From Arenibacter sp. P308M17 (GTDB taxonomy: Bacteria; Bacteroidota; Bacteroidia; Flavobacteriales; Flavobacteriaceae), in contig NZ_QVON01000003.1 of assembly GCF_003426735.1 (NCBI RefSeq), positions 595,587 to 659,586 of the forward strand: a DNA stretch of 64,000 nucleotides, written 5' to 3'. Position numbers and translations under genes: made by a program. Every line of letters begins with the position of its first letter. Positions within the stretch are counted from its first letter, which is position 1. Under the pieces are notes generated by a model. That model was given only the letters and a program-made list of their open reading frames with translations. It had not been told where the DNA came from and ran no database searches. Shown here piece by piece: positions 7,555 through 15,640 of this stretch.

Positions 7555-9444
7555 ATGAAGTTAGAAAAAATAACACTTAAAAATTTTAGATGTTATAATA
7601 CCCGAACGGTCTTTAAAGTCGACGATTTAAATTGCTTGATTGGTAAAAATGATGTCGGTAAATCAACAATTTTAGAAGGACTTGAAGCCTTCTTTAATGA
7701 TGGTATTGACTCCGGTGATTTATCTACAAATAGTGATGGAACAGAGATAGAAATTACCTGCGAGTTTTCAGCAGTTCCAGATACCATAATTCTTGATACT
7801 ACAATAGAAACAAGTCCAATGGAAGAAGGAATACTTAACGAAGCTGGGAATCTTGAGATAATCAGAGTTTTTAAGATTGGTAAAACCATAGGGAAATCAA
7901 TTTTCTTGAATGTGCAAAATTATGCCCATGCCGAATTATCAAACCTTTTAGAACTTAAAAATGATACTTTAAAGGCGAAAGCTCAAGTATTAGGAGTCGA
8001 TTTAACCGGGGTTACTTTAACAAAAAATCCTCCCATTAGAAGTGCTTTTAGAAATCATTTTGGTCGTGACAAAGTTAACATGAGAATTAAAGTAGATGGA
8101 AATTTAACTACAGAAAACAATCTTAAAGCAGTTTGGGGTAAGCTAAAAGCTATGCTACCAATTTTTTCACTTTTCAAAGTTGATAAAAATCTCGATGATA
8201 AAGATGGTGATGTACAAGACCCAATGAAAAGTGCCATAGAGGAAACCCTAGCTATTGAAGCCATTAGGACAAGAATGGAAGAAATAGAAAATATGGTTAG
8301 GCTGCAATCTACAGATGTAGCTGATCGAATAATTGCAAAACTAAAAGACATAGATGCTTCCTTGGCTGAAACGCTGAAATCCGATCTTAGAAAACAACCT
8401 AACTGGAAAGGCCTTTTTGATCTTACACTTTTTAACGAAGATGGAATTCCTTTGAATAAAAGAGGAAGTGGGATAAGGAGATTAGTTTTGCTTAGTTTTT
8501 TTCAAGCACAAGCAGAAAAAAGGAAAGCAGATCAGAGCGCACCTGCTATAATTTATGCTATTGAAGAACCTGAAACGTCGCAACATCCTAATCACCAAAA
8601 ATTACTTATACAAGCTTTAATAGAATTGGGCGAAAGCGAAAATACACAAGTTTTTTTCACCTCTCATAGTGCAAATTTAGTTAGAGAAATACCTATCCAG
8701 TCGCTAAGATATATTACCAATACCGGTGCAGGCCTTCAGATAGAATATGCTTGGAATTTTGAAACAGAAGAAGAAATTCAAGAAACAATTGATTCCGTAA
8801 TAACTACATTGGGTATTTTACCTAATCCAAAAGACTCGATTAAAGTTTTAGTCTATGTAGAAGGAAATAATGATGTTCTAGCATTAAAGAGGTACAGTAC
8901 AATCTATCAAATGGAAGGAGAGGAGACAATAGATTTAAATGATCCTTCAGTTGGATGGGTTATAACAGGTGGTTCTTCTCTTAAACATTATGTCGAGAAT
9001 AGTTATCTGTCCGGTTTAGGCAAACCGGAGGTTCATATTTATGACGGTGATGACATTACTTATATAAATGCAGTAAAAGAAATAAATGCAATGGGAAATC
9101 CTAATAAAGTTGCATATAACACTTCAAGACGGGAACTAGAAAACTATTTGCATTATGAAGCAATAAACGAAGCCTATTCTGCAAATGGAAGCCAATGTCA
9201 ACTATCTGCATTAGATGAGCAGGATGATGTTCCTATAATAGTAGCAGAGCATACATATACCCTAGCAGGAGGGGATTGGGCAGCACTGGGCTTCGAAAAG
9301 CAAAAAAAGAAATCTGACAGCAAGAAAAAGTTACTTAATACTCAAGCAGTAGAATTAATGACTCTAGCGAGATTAAAAGAGACCGATGGGTACACGGAAA
9401 TTAGAGGTTGGTTAGATCAAATTGAAGTATCTTCAAGATTATAG
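7555..9444 (+). CDS. OLD-family ATPase with TOPRIM nuclease domain
   Basis: The 629-residue protein has an ABC-type ATPase half and a TOPRIM half. Visible motifs are Walker A GKNDVGKST (residues 30-38), an ABC signature-like SGIRR (about 303), Walker B YAIEEPETSQHP (about 330-342), a TOPRIM acidic motif YVEGNND (about 433) and YDGDD (about 495). The C-terminal SRRELENYL is typical of OLD-type nucleases. OLD proteins act in anti-phage systems, either alone or as GajA with the helicase GajB; no UvrD-like partner is adjacent here. The gene is bracketed by two resolvase 3' fragments. The complete motifs suggest an active enzyme. Confidence 0.88.
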   Translation: MKLEKITLKNFRCYNTRTVFKVDDLNCLIGKNDVGKSTILEGLEAFFNDGIDSGDLSTNSDGTEIEITCEFSAVPDTIILDTTIETSPMEEGILNEAGNLEIIRVFKIGKTIGKSIFLNVQNYAHAELSNLLELKNDTLKAKAQVLGVDLTGVTLTKNPPIRSAFRNHFGRDKVNMRIKVDGNLTTENNLKAVWGKLKAMLPIFSLFKVDKNLDDKDGDVQDPMKSAIEETLAIEAIRTRMEEIENMVRLQSTDVADRIIAKLKDIDASLAETLKSDLRKQPNWKGLFDLTLFNEDGIPLNKRGSGIRRLVLLSFFQAQAEKRKADQSAPAIIYAIEEPETSQHPNHQKLLIQALIELGESENTQVFFTSHSANLVREIPIQSLRYITNTGAGLQIEYAWNFETEEEIQETIDSVITTLGILPNPKDSIKVLVYVEGNNDVLALKRYSTIYQMEGEETIDLNDPSVGWVITGGSSLKHYVENSYLSGLGKPEVHIYDGDDITYINAVKEINAMGNPNKVAYNTSRRELENYLHYEAINEAYSANGSQCQLSALDEQDDVPIIVAEHTYTLAGGDWAALGFEKQKKKSDSKKKLLNTQAVELMTLARLKETDGYTEIRGWLDQIEVSSRL

Positions 9445-9471
9445 ATTATGTAATATTTAATAAGAAAGTTC

Positions 9472-9482
9472 AAATAAAGGAT
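9472..9482 (+). repeat. Right copy of 11-bp direct repeat flanking cargo
   Basis: AAATAAAGGAT, identical to 4583-4593, overlaps by two bases the start of the third resolvase 3' copy (9481). Together the two copies frame the block from the resolvase stop codon to the end of the OLD gene. Confidence 0.45.
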
Positions 9483-9630
9483 AATTTGCGAACAGTACTT
9501 TAAAGAGGGTAAATTAACCGTTTCTGAAATTTGCGAGAGAGTGAATATTTCTAGAGCAACGTATTACAAGTATTTAAGACATAGAGGGCTTAATGGGAAA
9601 CTTCGTACTTACAATGCAGACAATAATTAA
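9481..9630 (+). pseudogene. Near-identical duplicate of the resolvase 3' end
   Basis: These 150 bases match 4439-4588 at 144 positions, and the first 97 are identical. They encode the resolvase HTH from IICEQYFKEG to the stop. The frame has no start and is preceded by an in-frame TAA. The sharp left edge 36 bases after the OLD gene and the high identity indicate a recent duplication or displacement of the resolvase 3' end by insertion of the DUF4209-to-OLD block. Confidence 0.92.
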
Positions 9631-9712
9631 AGAATTAGTTACCTTAGTTTTTATAAATAATATATAGTTAATAGCTATATCCAATTGTAGGCAACAATTA
9701 TATTAAAAAAAT

Positions 9713-9757
9713 AAAGTTCACTTAATTAGTGAACTTTTTTATTTATTTGTACCTTTG
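9713..9757 (+). promoter_or_regulatory. Promoter and palindromic operator of the higBA operon
   Basis: A perfect palindrome (arms AAAGTTCACTTA / TAAGTGAACTTT in effect, 9713-9737) lies just upstream of a Bacteroidota -7 box TACCTTTG (9750-9757), 21 bases before the higB start. Autoregulation by binding to a palindrome over the promoter is normal for HigA-type antitoxins. The palindrome is also followed by a T-run, so it could end transcription arriving from the left. Confidence 0.6.
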
Positions 9758-9777
9758 CACTATGGTAAAAGAAAGTT

Positions 9778-10098
9778 ATGGAAATAAACTTCGAGAAAGA
9801 TTATTTAGAAGAACTGTATGAAAACGGAAAGGCTCGAAGCAAAAAACACAGGTTTCAACCAAGCGTTATCAAAAAGTATATACAAACAATAGATAAATTA
9901 AGAGTTGCAAAAAATACAGAAGAGTTATATCCCATTAAGAGTTTGAACTATGAACGGCTTATTGGCGATAAAAAAGGATTAGAATCTGTTCGAGTCGATG
10001 GCAAATATCGAATAGAATTTCTAACTACACTAGAAGGAGAAGAACCTAATAGTATTACAATATGCTCAATTATTGAATTGAGTAATCACTACAAGTAA
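9778..10098 (+). CDS. HigB-like (RelE/ParE superfamily) toxin
   Basis: This 106-residue protein ends in DGKYRIEFLTTLEGEEPNSITICSIIELSNHYK, the conserved C-terminal strand region of HigB/RelE toxins, with basic residues K/R in the core (GLESVRVDGKYRIEF). Such toxins are usually ribosome-dependent mRNA interferases. It is followed after 12 bases by an HTH antitoxin, the toxin-first order typical of higBA. A palindrome covers its promoter. The system can stabilise the mobile element or act in phage defence. Confidence 0.85.
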   Translation: MEINFEKDYLEELYENGKARSKKHRFQPSVIKKYIQTIDKLRVAKNTEELYPIKSLNYERLIGDKKGLESVRVDGKYRIEFLTTLEGEEPNSITICSIIELSNHYK

Positions 10099-10110
10099 AT
10101 ACTGGGAAAA

Positions 10111-11205
10111 ATGGCAACAAACAAAGTTTTAATACCCGCGCAAGCGACACATCCTGGAGTTTTAATTAAAGATGAATTAGACGCAACACCTGATTTAAAC
10201 CAAAGAAAATTGGCAAAGGAATTAGGTGTGCAACCTTCATTTTTAAATGAAATAATTAAAGGAAAAAGACCTGTAACCGCAGACATTGCAATTTTATTAG
10301 AAAAAATATTGGGCGTTTCAGCGGACTATTGGATGAAATTTCAGTCTCAATACGAGATTGACAAGGCAAGAGTTAAGCAAAAAAACATTAAAAGAGTTAA
10401 GAATATCGAACTATGGAACATTATAAAAGAGTATGTTCCAGTTCGATATTTTAAAAAACACAATTACTTAAATGATGATATTGAAAGTGACATAAAAACT
10501 ATAAAAATTATTTATGCTGTAGAAACTATTGATGGTCTAGTATCAGCTTTTTCTAAAGATAAATTCGCATATTATCGTAAATCAGAAAAATTAAAGATAG
10601 ACGACAAAAATATGTTTGCTTGGAGTTCTTTAGCACAATATGAAGCTAAAAATCAAAAAACGAACACTTTTAATTTTGACAATTTAAATCAACTCTGTTT
10701 AAATCTAAATAACATATTTTACGAAAACTCTGGAACACCTGAAAGAGTTAAAGCCGTTCTCAATCAATTTGGAATTAAAATGCTATTAATTGATAAACTA
10801 GAAAAAACACCTATTGATGGGTTTTCCTTTTGGTCTGAGAAAAATCCAGCTATTGCCTTGACATTGAGATATAATCGGATTGACAATTTTGCATTTACAA
10901 TTATGCACGAAATTGGACATATTGATTTGCACTTGCGAAATGATAAGGACAGAAAGTTTATGGATTTAACTAGAAAACAGAATTTAGATAAATGTGAAAC
11001 CGAAGCAGATAATTACGCTCAGGAAAAACTAATTTCTAAAGACATATGGCAAGATATTTTAGAAAACCATCTTCCATTGAATGATGAAAAAATTAAAGCT
11101 CTAGGTAACAGACACAGAATCAATCCCGCTATCCTTTTGGGCCGAGTTTGTTATGAAATGGATTATTACGCAATGAAAACCACGATTGACAAAAAAATGA
11201 AATAA
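10111..11205 (+). CDS. HigA-type antitoxin fused to ImmA/IrrE-like metalloprotease
   Basis: The 364-residue protein starts with a HigA-type HTH (HPGVLIKDELDATPDLNQRK followed by LAKELGV, residues 12-75). Its C-terminal domain carries a zinc-protease motif IMHEIGHIDLH (about residues 263-273) and a downstream ETEADNYAQE, the third-ligand region of ImmA/IrrE peptidases. Ordinary HigA is about 100 residues, so this is the long fused form. The protease domain may cleave the protein itself or a partner in response to a signal. It is coupled to the higB toxin upstream. DNA binding to the palindrome at 9713-9737 is inferred. Confidence 0.85.
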   Translation: MATNKVLIPAQATHPGVLIKDELDATPDLNQRKLAKELGVQPSFLNEIIKGKRPVTADIAILLEKILGVSADYWMKFQSQYEIDKARVKQKNIKRVKNIELWNIIKEYVPVRYFKKHNYLNDDIESDIKTIKIIYAVETIDGLVSAFSKDKFAYYRKSEKLKIDDKNMFAWSSLAQYEAKNQKTNTFNFDNLNQLCLNLNNIFYENSGTPERVKAVLNQFGIKMLLIDKLEKTPIDGFSFWSEKNPAIALTLRYNRIDNFAFTIMHEIGHIDLHLRNDKDRKFMDLTRKQNLDKCETEADNYAQEKLISKDIWQDILENHLPLNDEKIKALGNRHRINPAILLGRVCYEMDYYAMKTTIDKKMK

Positions 11206-11350
11206 CTGTTTAACACAACCTATAAACAATAAGGGTTTCAGGCATAAACGTAAGGTTTGTATATTTTTGTGAAGACCCCAAAATCTTTTGGATTTTGCTT
11301 TGAGCAGAAAAAAAAGAAAAAACAAAACCAAAAGCTTTTGCTATGTGCGT

Positions 11351-11381
11351 GGGGGAAAGCAAACGCTGGTTTGCCCCCGTA
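11351..11381 (+). terminator. Strong hairpin in the gap after higA
   Basis: GGGGG and GCAAAC arms pair with GTTTGC and CCCCC around a GCTG loop. The gap 11206-11426 also contains a run of A-rich sequence and a small CCAAAA / TTTTGG hairpin. No T-run follows, so this may be an RNA-stability hairpin or part of a cassette-border repeat rather than a true terminator. Confidence 0.35.
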
Positions 11382-11426
11382 CTGTTCATAGAGCTAAACC
11401 GTCGTAGGCAATGCGAGAAAAACTGA

Positions 11427-12869
11427 ATGGTAAGAATATATTTTGATAAACAAATATTTAGTCATCTTTTTAAACAGGAGAAAAGCCAATATGTTGATTT
11501 ATTAAATAAAATTAAGAATCATAAAACCAGTCTCTTTTGCTATTCGCACGCCCATTTGCTTGATTTAAAAAGTGATAAAACTGATATAAAATATTCAGAA
11601 TTAGAATTCATTGAAACTCTCGTAAACGACAACTATTTATCTTATCACGCTTTAGAGAAGAAAACATCTTGTTATTTAGCCAAGCCTTTAGACGCGTTTA
11701 AAGACGTAGAGGAAGAAACTGACCATATAGATTTCTCAAGCATCCTTGATTTTGACACTTCGAAACTACCAATTGAAGACATAAAAAAATTAGAACAAGC
11801 TAAAACCTTGTTAACTGAAAAATTTCTTGATTTCGGCTTTATTGATACTGATTCCATTGATTCAAAAGTATTAGACCCATTATCTAAAATATTACCAACT
11901 GACTTACCACCAATGAATATTATGGAGTGGAGTGAACACTTTATGGGAATGTTCAAAACTATGCAAGATGATAAATCCGTATACAAGGGACTTCGAAATG
12001 TAACTGACAAACATCTTAATAATGGAAAATTCGTTGTTGATTATGATGAAATTGATTTCAATGAAGACTTAAAAGATTCTTACCTTCAAAAAAGCTTCCT
12101 TGATTATGTTAGAAGTAACATAAACCCAAATGGCGATAAGGAAATGTCCAATTACGATTTTTTCACTAATGCCTATTTTACACTTGACCTTTTAGGCATT
12201 AGTAAGGAGCCTTCAAAAAGTGTTCGTTTCAACAACGTCCTCAATGATGGGATTCATAGTTACTACGGAGCATACTGTGATTGCGTAATATCCGATGATA
12301 ACGAATTTTTAAAAAAAACAAGAGTCCTTTATAAACTTTTAGGAATTGAAACTAAAGTATATCACGCCGAAGAATTCATAAAGTCGTTCAATTTCATATT
12401 AGATAAAGAAGAAGATAGTTACCAAACTTTTAGCAAGTTACTAATCAACGATATTAAAACGGGTATAATTATAGACGATTTCAAATCACTGAATTTTGAT
12501 AGACATACTTCAACTATAAAACCAATTCATAGTTATTTAGGATATTTCAATCGCATTGATAATTTAGTAGAGGAAGGAAAAAATTATCTCTATTTTTATA
12601 GAAGAACTAAAAACTACTCTAACTTTAGTTTTCTTCGAGAATATGAATTAGTAGTTAATAGTGGATTCCGAGTTTTAGGAATTGACCAAGATTCAAGGGG
12701 TATTTTCGATTGGGACACTGAAAAAGAGGAGTTAGTCAATGACAAATGGAATGGTCGATTTTGGGACTTTAATGACTTTACAATTAAAATAGAAAACAAT
12801 AAAGGCTCTAAAGAATTGAGTATGCTAATGGCATTTAGGAGCGAAAGCACTGCCTACAACAATATATAA
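11427..12869 (+). CDS. PIN-like nuclease domain protein
   Basis: The 480-residue cytosolic protein opens with VRIYFDKQIFSHLF, placing an Asp at residue 7 after a short strand as in PIN domains. Near residue 272-300 it has NDGIHSYYGAYCDCVISDDNEFLKKTRVLYKLL, which matches the late PIN pattern of an acidic cluster (CD...SDD) before a helix. The central 200 residues are helical and unassigned. The gene stands alone on the + strand between higA and an HNH-like gene. PIN proteins are RNases, often toxins. Assignment rests on motif spacing and is moderate. Confidence 0.55.
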   Translation: MVRIYFDKQIFSHLFKQEKSQYVDLLNKIKNHKTSLFCYSHAHLLDLKSDKTDIKYSELEFIETLVNDNYLSYHALEKKTSCYLAKPLDAFKDVEEETDHIDFSSILDFDTSKLPIEDIKKLEQAKTLLTEKFLDFGFIDTDSIDSKVLDPLSKILPTDLPPMNIMEWSEHFMGMFKTMQDDKSVYKGLRNVTDKHLNNGKFVVDYDEIDFNEDLKDSYLQKSFLDYVRSNINPNGDKEMSNYDFFTNAYFTLDLLGISKEPSKSVRFNNVLNDGIHSYYGAYCDCVISDDNEFLKKTRVLYKLLGIETKVYHAEEFIKSFNFILDKEEDSYQTFSKLLINDIKTGIIIDDFKSLNFDRHTSTIKPIHSYLGYFNRIDNLVEEGKNYLYFYRRTKNYSNFSFLREYELVVNSGFRVLGIDQDSRGIFDWDTEKEELVNDKWNGRFWDFNDFTIKIENNKGSKELSMLMAFRSESTAYNNI

Positions 12870-13008
12870 AAAAATAGGGCAAATAGTGCTTAATCGAAAG
12901 GTCTGTGTGTATTTAAAACAAAATGCAAAAGATTTGGCTTATGGATAATCCGCAAGGTAATTCCTTATTTTAAGCCCTACTTCTTTTATACTAAACGTTG
13001 TCAACCAT

Positions 13009-13947
13009 ATGGAAAAACAATTTTATATTCCATTTAAGAACTCGGAATTTAACACCAGTAGTTGCTTCTTATGTGGTTATATTATTGAAGAAAAAATAAC
13101 TCGAGAACACGTTTTCCCTAAATGGTTACAAAAAGAATTTGATTTATGGGATAAAACCATCTCAATAACTAACAACACAACTATTCAGTATAAAAACCTT
13201 ACAGTTCCTTGCTGTTCAAAATGTAACAATGAGCATTTATCAGTTATGGAAAGTAATTTTCAAGAATTACTTCAACAAGGTTTTAAAGAACTAACCGATT
13301 TTGATGAGCAAGTGATTTTCAATTGGTGTGGTAAAATATTATACGCCACAAGACACAGGGAATTATCATTGCTATATGATAGAAAAAAACCTGAATTTGG
13401 TTCAATAATTTCTGACGAGGAATTTCAAAGTTATTCTTGTCTTCAATTTTTTTTACAATCAATTAGATATAGTACAACTTGGAATGTAAAACCTTGGAGT
13501 TTATTTCTATTTGAATCTAAAACCAATGATTTCTTTTATCAAACGAGAGTACATTTTCCTTGCTTATCCATTAAACTCGGAAAATACATAGTGATTATTC
13601 TTTTTGAAGACAATAATGCAATTGAAAACCACTTTAGTAAATTCAAACAAATAAGGTTTACACCAATAAGTTTTGTTCAGCAAATTGAAATTACTTCATA
13701 CTTATTTTATGCTGCCTCTATAAAAGAAAAAATCCCATCTTACAGCTCTCACTTTTTTGATAACCACCTAACAATAAACAGTTCTAATCAAATACAGAGT
13801 AGAAATTTTGATTATGATGAATTTGCTTTTTACTATCGATTGATGTTAAGAGATGTGGGAATAGAATTTAAAGATAAAATCCATACAGGAAACGGAATGA
13901 TTAACACAAGCTTAATTGACGAAAACAATGAGCCTTTAATAAAATGA
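13009..13947 (+). CDS. HNH-like zinc endonuclease domain protein
   Basis: In this 312-residue protein the first 80 residues contain CFLCG (19-23), TREHVFPKWLQKEF (33-46) and CCSKCNNEHLS (69-79). Two CxxC-type zinc knuckles around a His and the Asn/His pair form an HNH (His-Me finger) arrangement. The remaining 230 residues have no recognised domain. It is an isolated gene in the cargo island. DNA cleavage in a defence or mobile-element role is inferred from the motif. Confidence 0.6.
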   Translation: MEKQFYIPFKNSEFNTSSCFLCGYIIEEKITREHVFPKWLQKEFDLWDKTISITNNTTIQYKNLTVPCCSKCNNEHLSVMESNFQELLQQGFKELTDFDEQVIFNWCGKILYATRHRELSLLYDRKKPEFGSIISDEEFQSYSCLQFFLQSIRYSTTWNVKPWSLFLFESKTNDFFYQTRVHFPCLSIKLGKYIVIILFEDNNAIENHFSKFKQIRFTPISFVQQIEITSYLFYAASIKEKIPSYSSHFFDNHLTINSSNQIQSRNFDYDEFAFYYRLMLRDVGIEFKDKIHTGNGMINTSLIDENNEPLIK

Positions 13948-14009
13948 AAAAATGCGATTGCCAACAAACAACTGAGTTAACTAAATGTTCAAATAAACGA
14001 TTAATTTTT

Positions 14010-14131
14010 ATGAATAGAAATAAATTTTGTTTGTTGGTTTTCATAATATTTTTTTGTCCTTGGGTAGTTGTGAGAAAGTAGAGGAGTCTACGAGAATGTA
14101 TACAAAAGGAGGAGGACTAAGACATGGATGA
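14010..14131 (+). pseudogene. Small lipoprotein gene with a frameshift; rest of 13948-14394 empty
   Basis: Reading from ATG 14010 gives MNRNKFCLLVFIIFF, and a shift of frame in the T-run near 14050-14056 joins it to LGSCEKVEESTRMYTKGGGL ending at TGA 14131. The joined product has a lipoprotein signal peptide and lipobox (LGSC). The frameshift and short mature part suggest a broken gene. I see no other gene in the gap 13948-14394, only A+T-rich sequence with small hairpins near 14310-14345. Confidence 0.35.
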
Positions 14132-14394
14132 CAGATTAAGGTTCCATGTATTTTTCCAGAGCCATTCCAGGTACCTATGAAAATTGTAAGTCAACTTTTA
14201 AGTTATAGGAAAATTAGTATTCCTAAGGTTGTATTGAGTAAAATAAGTGAAAACATCAGCATAATAAAATCAAAGCTTATATGAAGTGCTAATTATTATA
14301 GTTTTAATAAAAGGAAGAAAATATATCTTCTCCTTATTATAATAATAAGGAATTAATTTTATCTTAATCAACTATTATACTAATAATTAGCAGG

Positions 14395-15066
14395 ATGTTC
14401 CAATTTAAATATAATTTAAATGATATTCACCTATATGAATGGGGTGATCTGTGGTGGTTTGAATATGAAGTTCAAGTGGGCTTGTGGGCATTACAAGATT
14501 TAATAAAATACCAAGAGGAAATTTATCACCTAAGAAAAGATGAATTCATTAAATCTAAAGAAAAGAGGCTTGCGCAAATTCCAGTTGAATATAAAGACTC
14601 ATACGAGCAACATTCTTTTGAAGATGGAGATAGAACATTTACTGAATTAATTAAAATTCAAAGAAATTCAGTCTGTTTGTCTATTTTTTCATATTTAGAG
14701 GGACAACTAATAAAGTTGTTAAGGATGATGGCGAAAGTTTTTAAAATTGATATAGAACCACCCACTACTGGTATTTTATCATCTATTAAAGGAACTATGG
14801 AAAATACATTTGAAGTAAACAATGAGAGTTACCAAAGGTATTTTGGAAATATTATTAATCAATTGGGTACTAGAAATGCTATTGCACATGAAAACTCTCA
14901 TATTACTGACAAAAAAAAGTTTAGAAAGACTGAAGGTCTAGAATTAAGAGGCTTGGAAATCATTATTTCTGACATTAAATACTTAGAATTCCTTATCAAT
15001 CAGGCAGAAAAATTATTTGAAAATTTGCTTGTTGCAATAGATAAAAGGCTATCCATTTGTACCTAA
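14395..15066 (+). CDS. HEPN-like protein
   Basis: The helical protein of 223 residues has LGTRNAIAHENSHI around residues 157-170, which fits the R-x4-H HEPN ribonuclease motif in the usual position before the last helices. The N-terminal half is rich in aromatic residues (EWGDLWWFEYEVQVGLWAL). No membrane segment is seen. The next gene, 5 bases downstream, is a broken P-loop protein, so the two probably once formed an operon. An RNase toxin or defence role is inferred. It could also be a non-catalytic HEPN/MAE_28990-type protein. Confidence 0.6.
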   Translation: MFQFKYNLNDIHLYEWGDLWWFEYEVQVGLWALQDLIKYQEEIYHLRKDEFIKSKEKRLAQIPVEYKDSYEQHSFEDGDRTFTELIKIQRNSVCLSIFSYLEGQLIKLLRMMAKVFKIDIEPPTTGILSSIKGTMENTFEVNNESYQRYFGNIINQLGTRNAIAHENSHITDKKKFRKTEGLELRGLEIIISDIKYLEFLINQAEKLFENLLVAIDKRLSICT

Positions 15067-15071
15067 TTTAA

Positions 15072-15411
15072 ATGAATTTACCCAACCATCACTTCCAAGA
15101 CTTTCTTATGGAATTCAAATATATTAATACTGAAGATTTTCCACATTGTGAAGTAGATGAAAAACAAAATATTGATATTAATAATAGTTATATCGGAGAT
15201 TCATTTATAGCAAACATATTTTTAGATGAGTCTAACACTGTAGTTGTCAATTGTGGAGTTGGGAATGGTAAGACTAGAAATAAACTATGAAAAAGTATAG
15301 ATGAACTAAAACTTTTTTGTTCAAAATATCCTTAACTCCATGCATTCAATTGAGTCTATTATAGAGAAAATATTTACCGGTGAACTTAAAATCTCAAGTT
15401 ATAATAGATAG
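15072..15411 (+). pseudogene. Truncated P-loop NTPase gene
   Basis: The open frame 15072-15290 encodes 72 residues ending in NTVVVNCGVGNGKTRNKL and a stop. GVGNGKT is a Walker A motif, so the protein stops inside the nucleotide-binding loop. Beyond the stop, short coding-like stretches in other frames follow (SIDELKLFCSKYP, and HSIESIIEKIFTGELKISSYNR up to about 15411). This points to frameshift and stop decay of a longer NTPase that was the partner of the HEPN-like gene upstream. Confidence 0.55.
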
Positions 15412-15445
15412 GTATCCAACTAAAAATTAAGATGATTGGATTGTA

Positions 15446-15634
15446 TTAAAATAAAGGTATTTCCAAAACTAGTTTTCCTATGTATTTTAGAGGTGTGAAC
15501 TTTTTTAAAGTAGTGTTGTCTTTGGCGTAGAAACTTTCTACAACTATCTTCGCTGTCTCTGTATGAGATAGGTCTTGTTTATAAGAACAGGCGATCAGCA
15601 AGAATGCCAATATGGAAGTGATCAATGTTTTCAT
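15446..15634 (-). pseudogene. Lipoprotein stub at the 3' end of the tra operon
   Basis: The 62-residue product starts MKTLITSILAFLLIACSYKQ, a lipoprotein signal with Cys16, followed by HTETAKIVVESFYAKDNTTLKKF, resembling the start of DUF4878/NTF2-like lipoproteins. The frame ends soon after, in sequence that reads as the cargo border, so the gene is probably truncated. It lies 6 bases after traN and would be the last gene of the operon. An intact very short lipoprotein cannot be excluded. Confidence 0.5.
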
Positions 15635-15640
15635 AATATT

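Noticed and set aside
11206..11426. Possible second attC-like site after higA
   Set aside because: Strong hairpin present, but the outer arms do not pair convincingly and core sites are poor.
12870..13008. AACGTTGTC motif before the HNH gene as a cassette site
   Set aside because: No inverted partner found in the gap.
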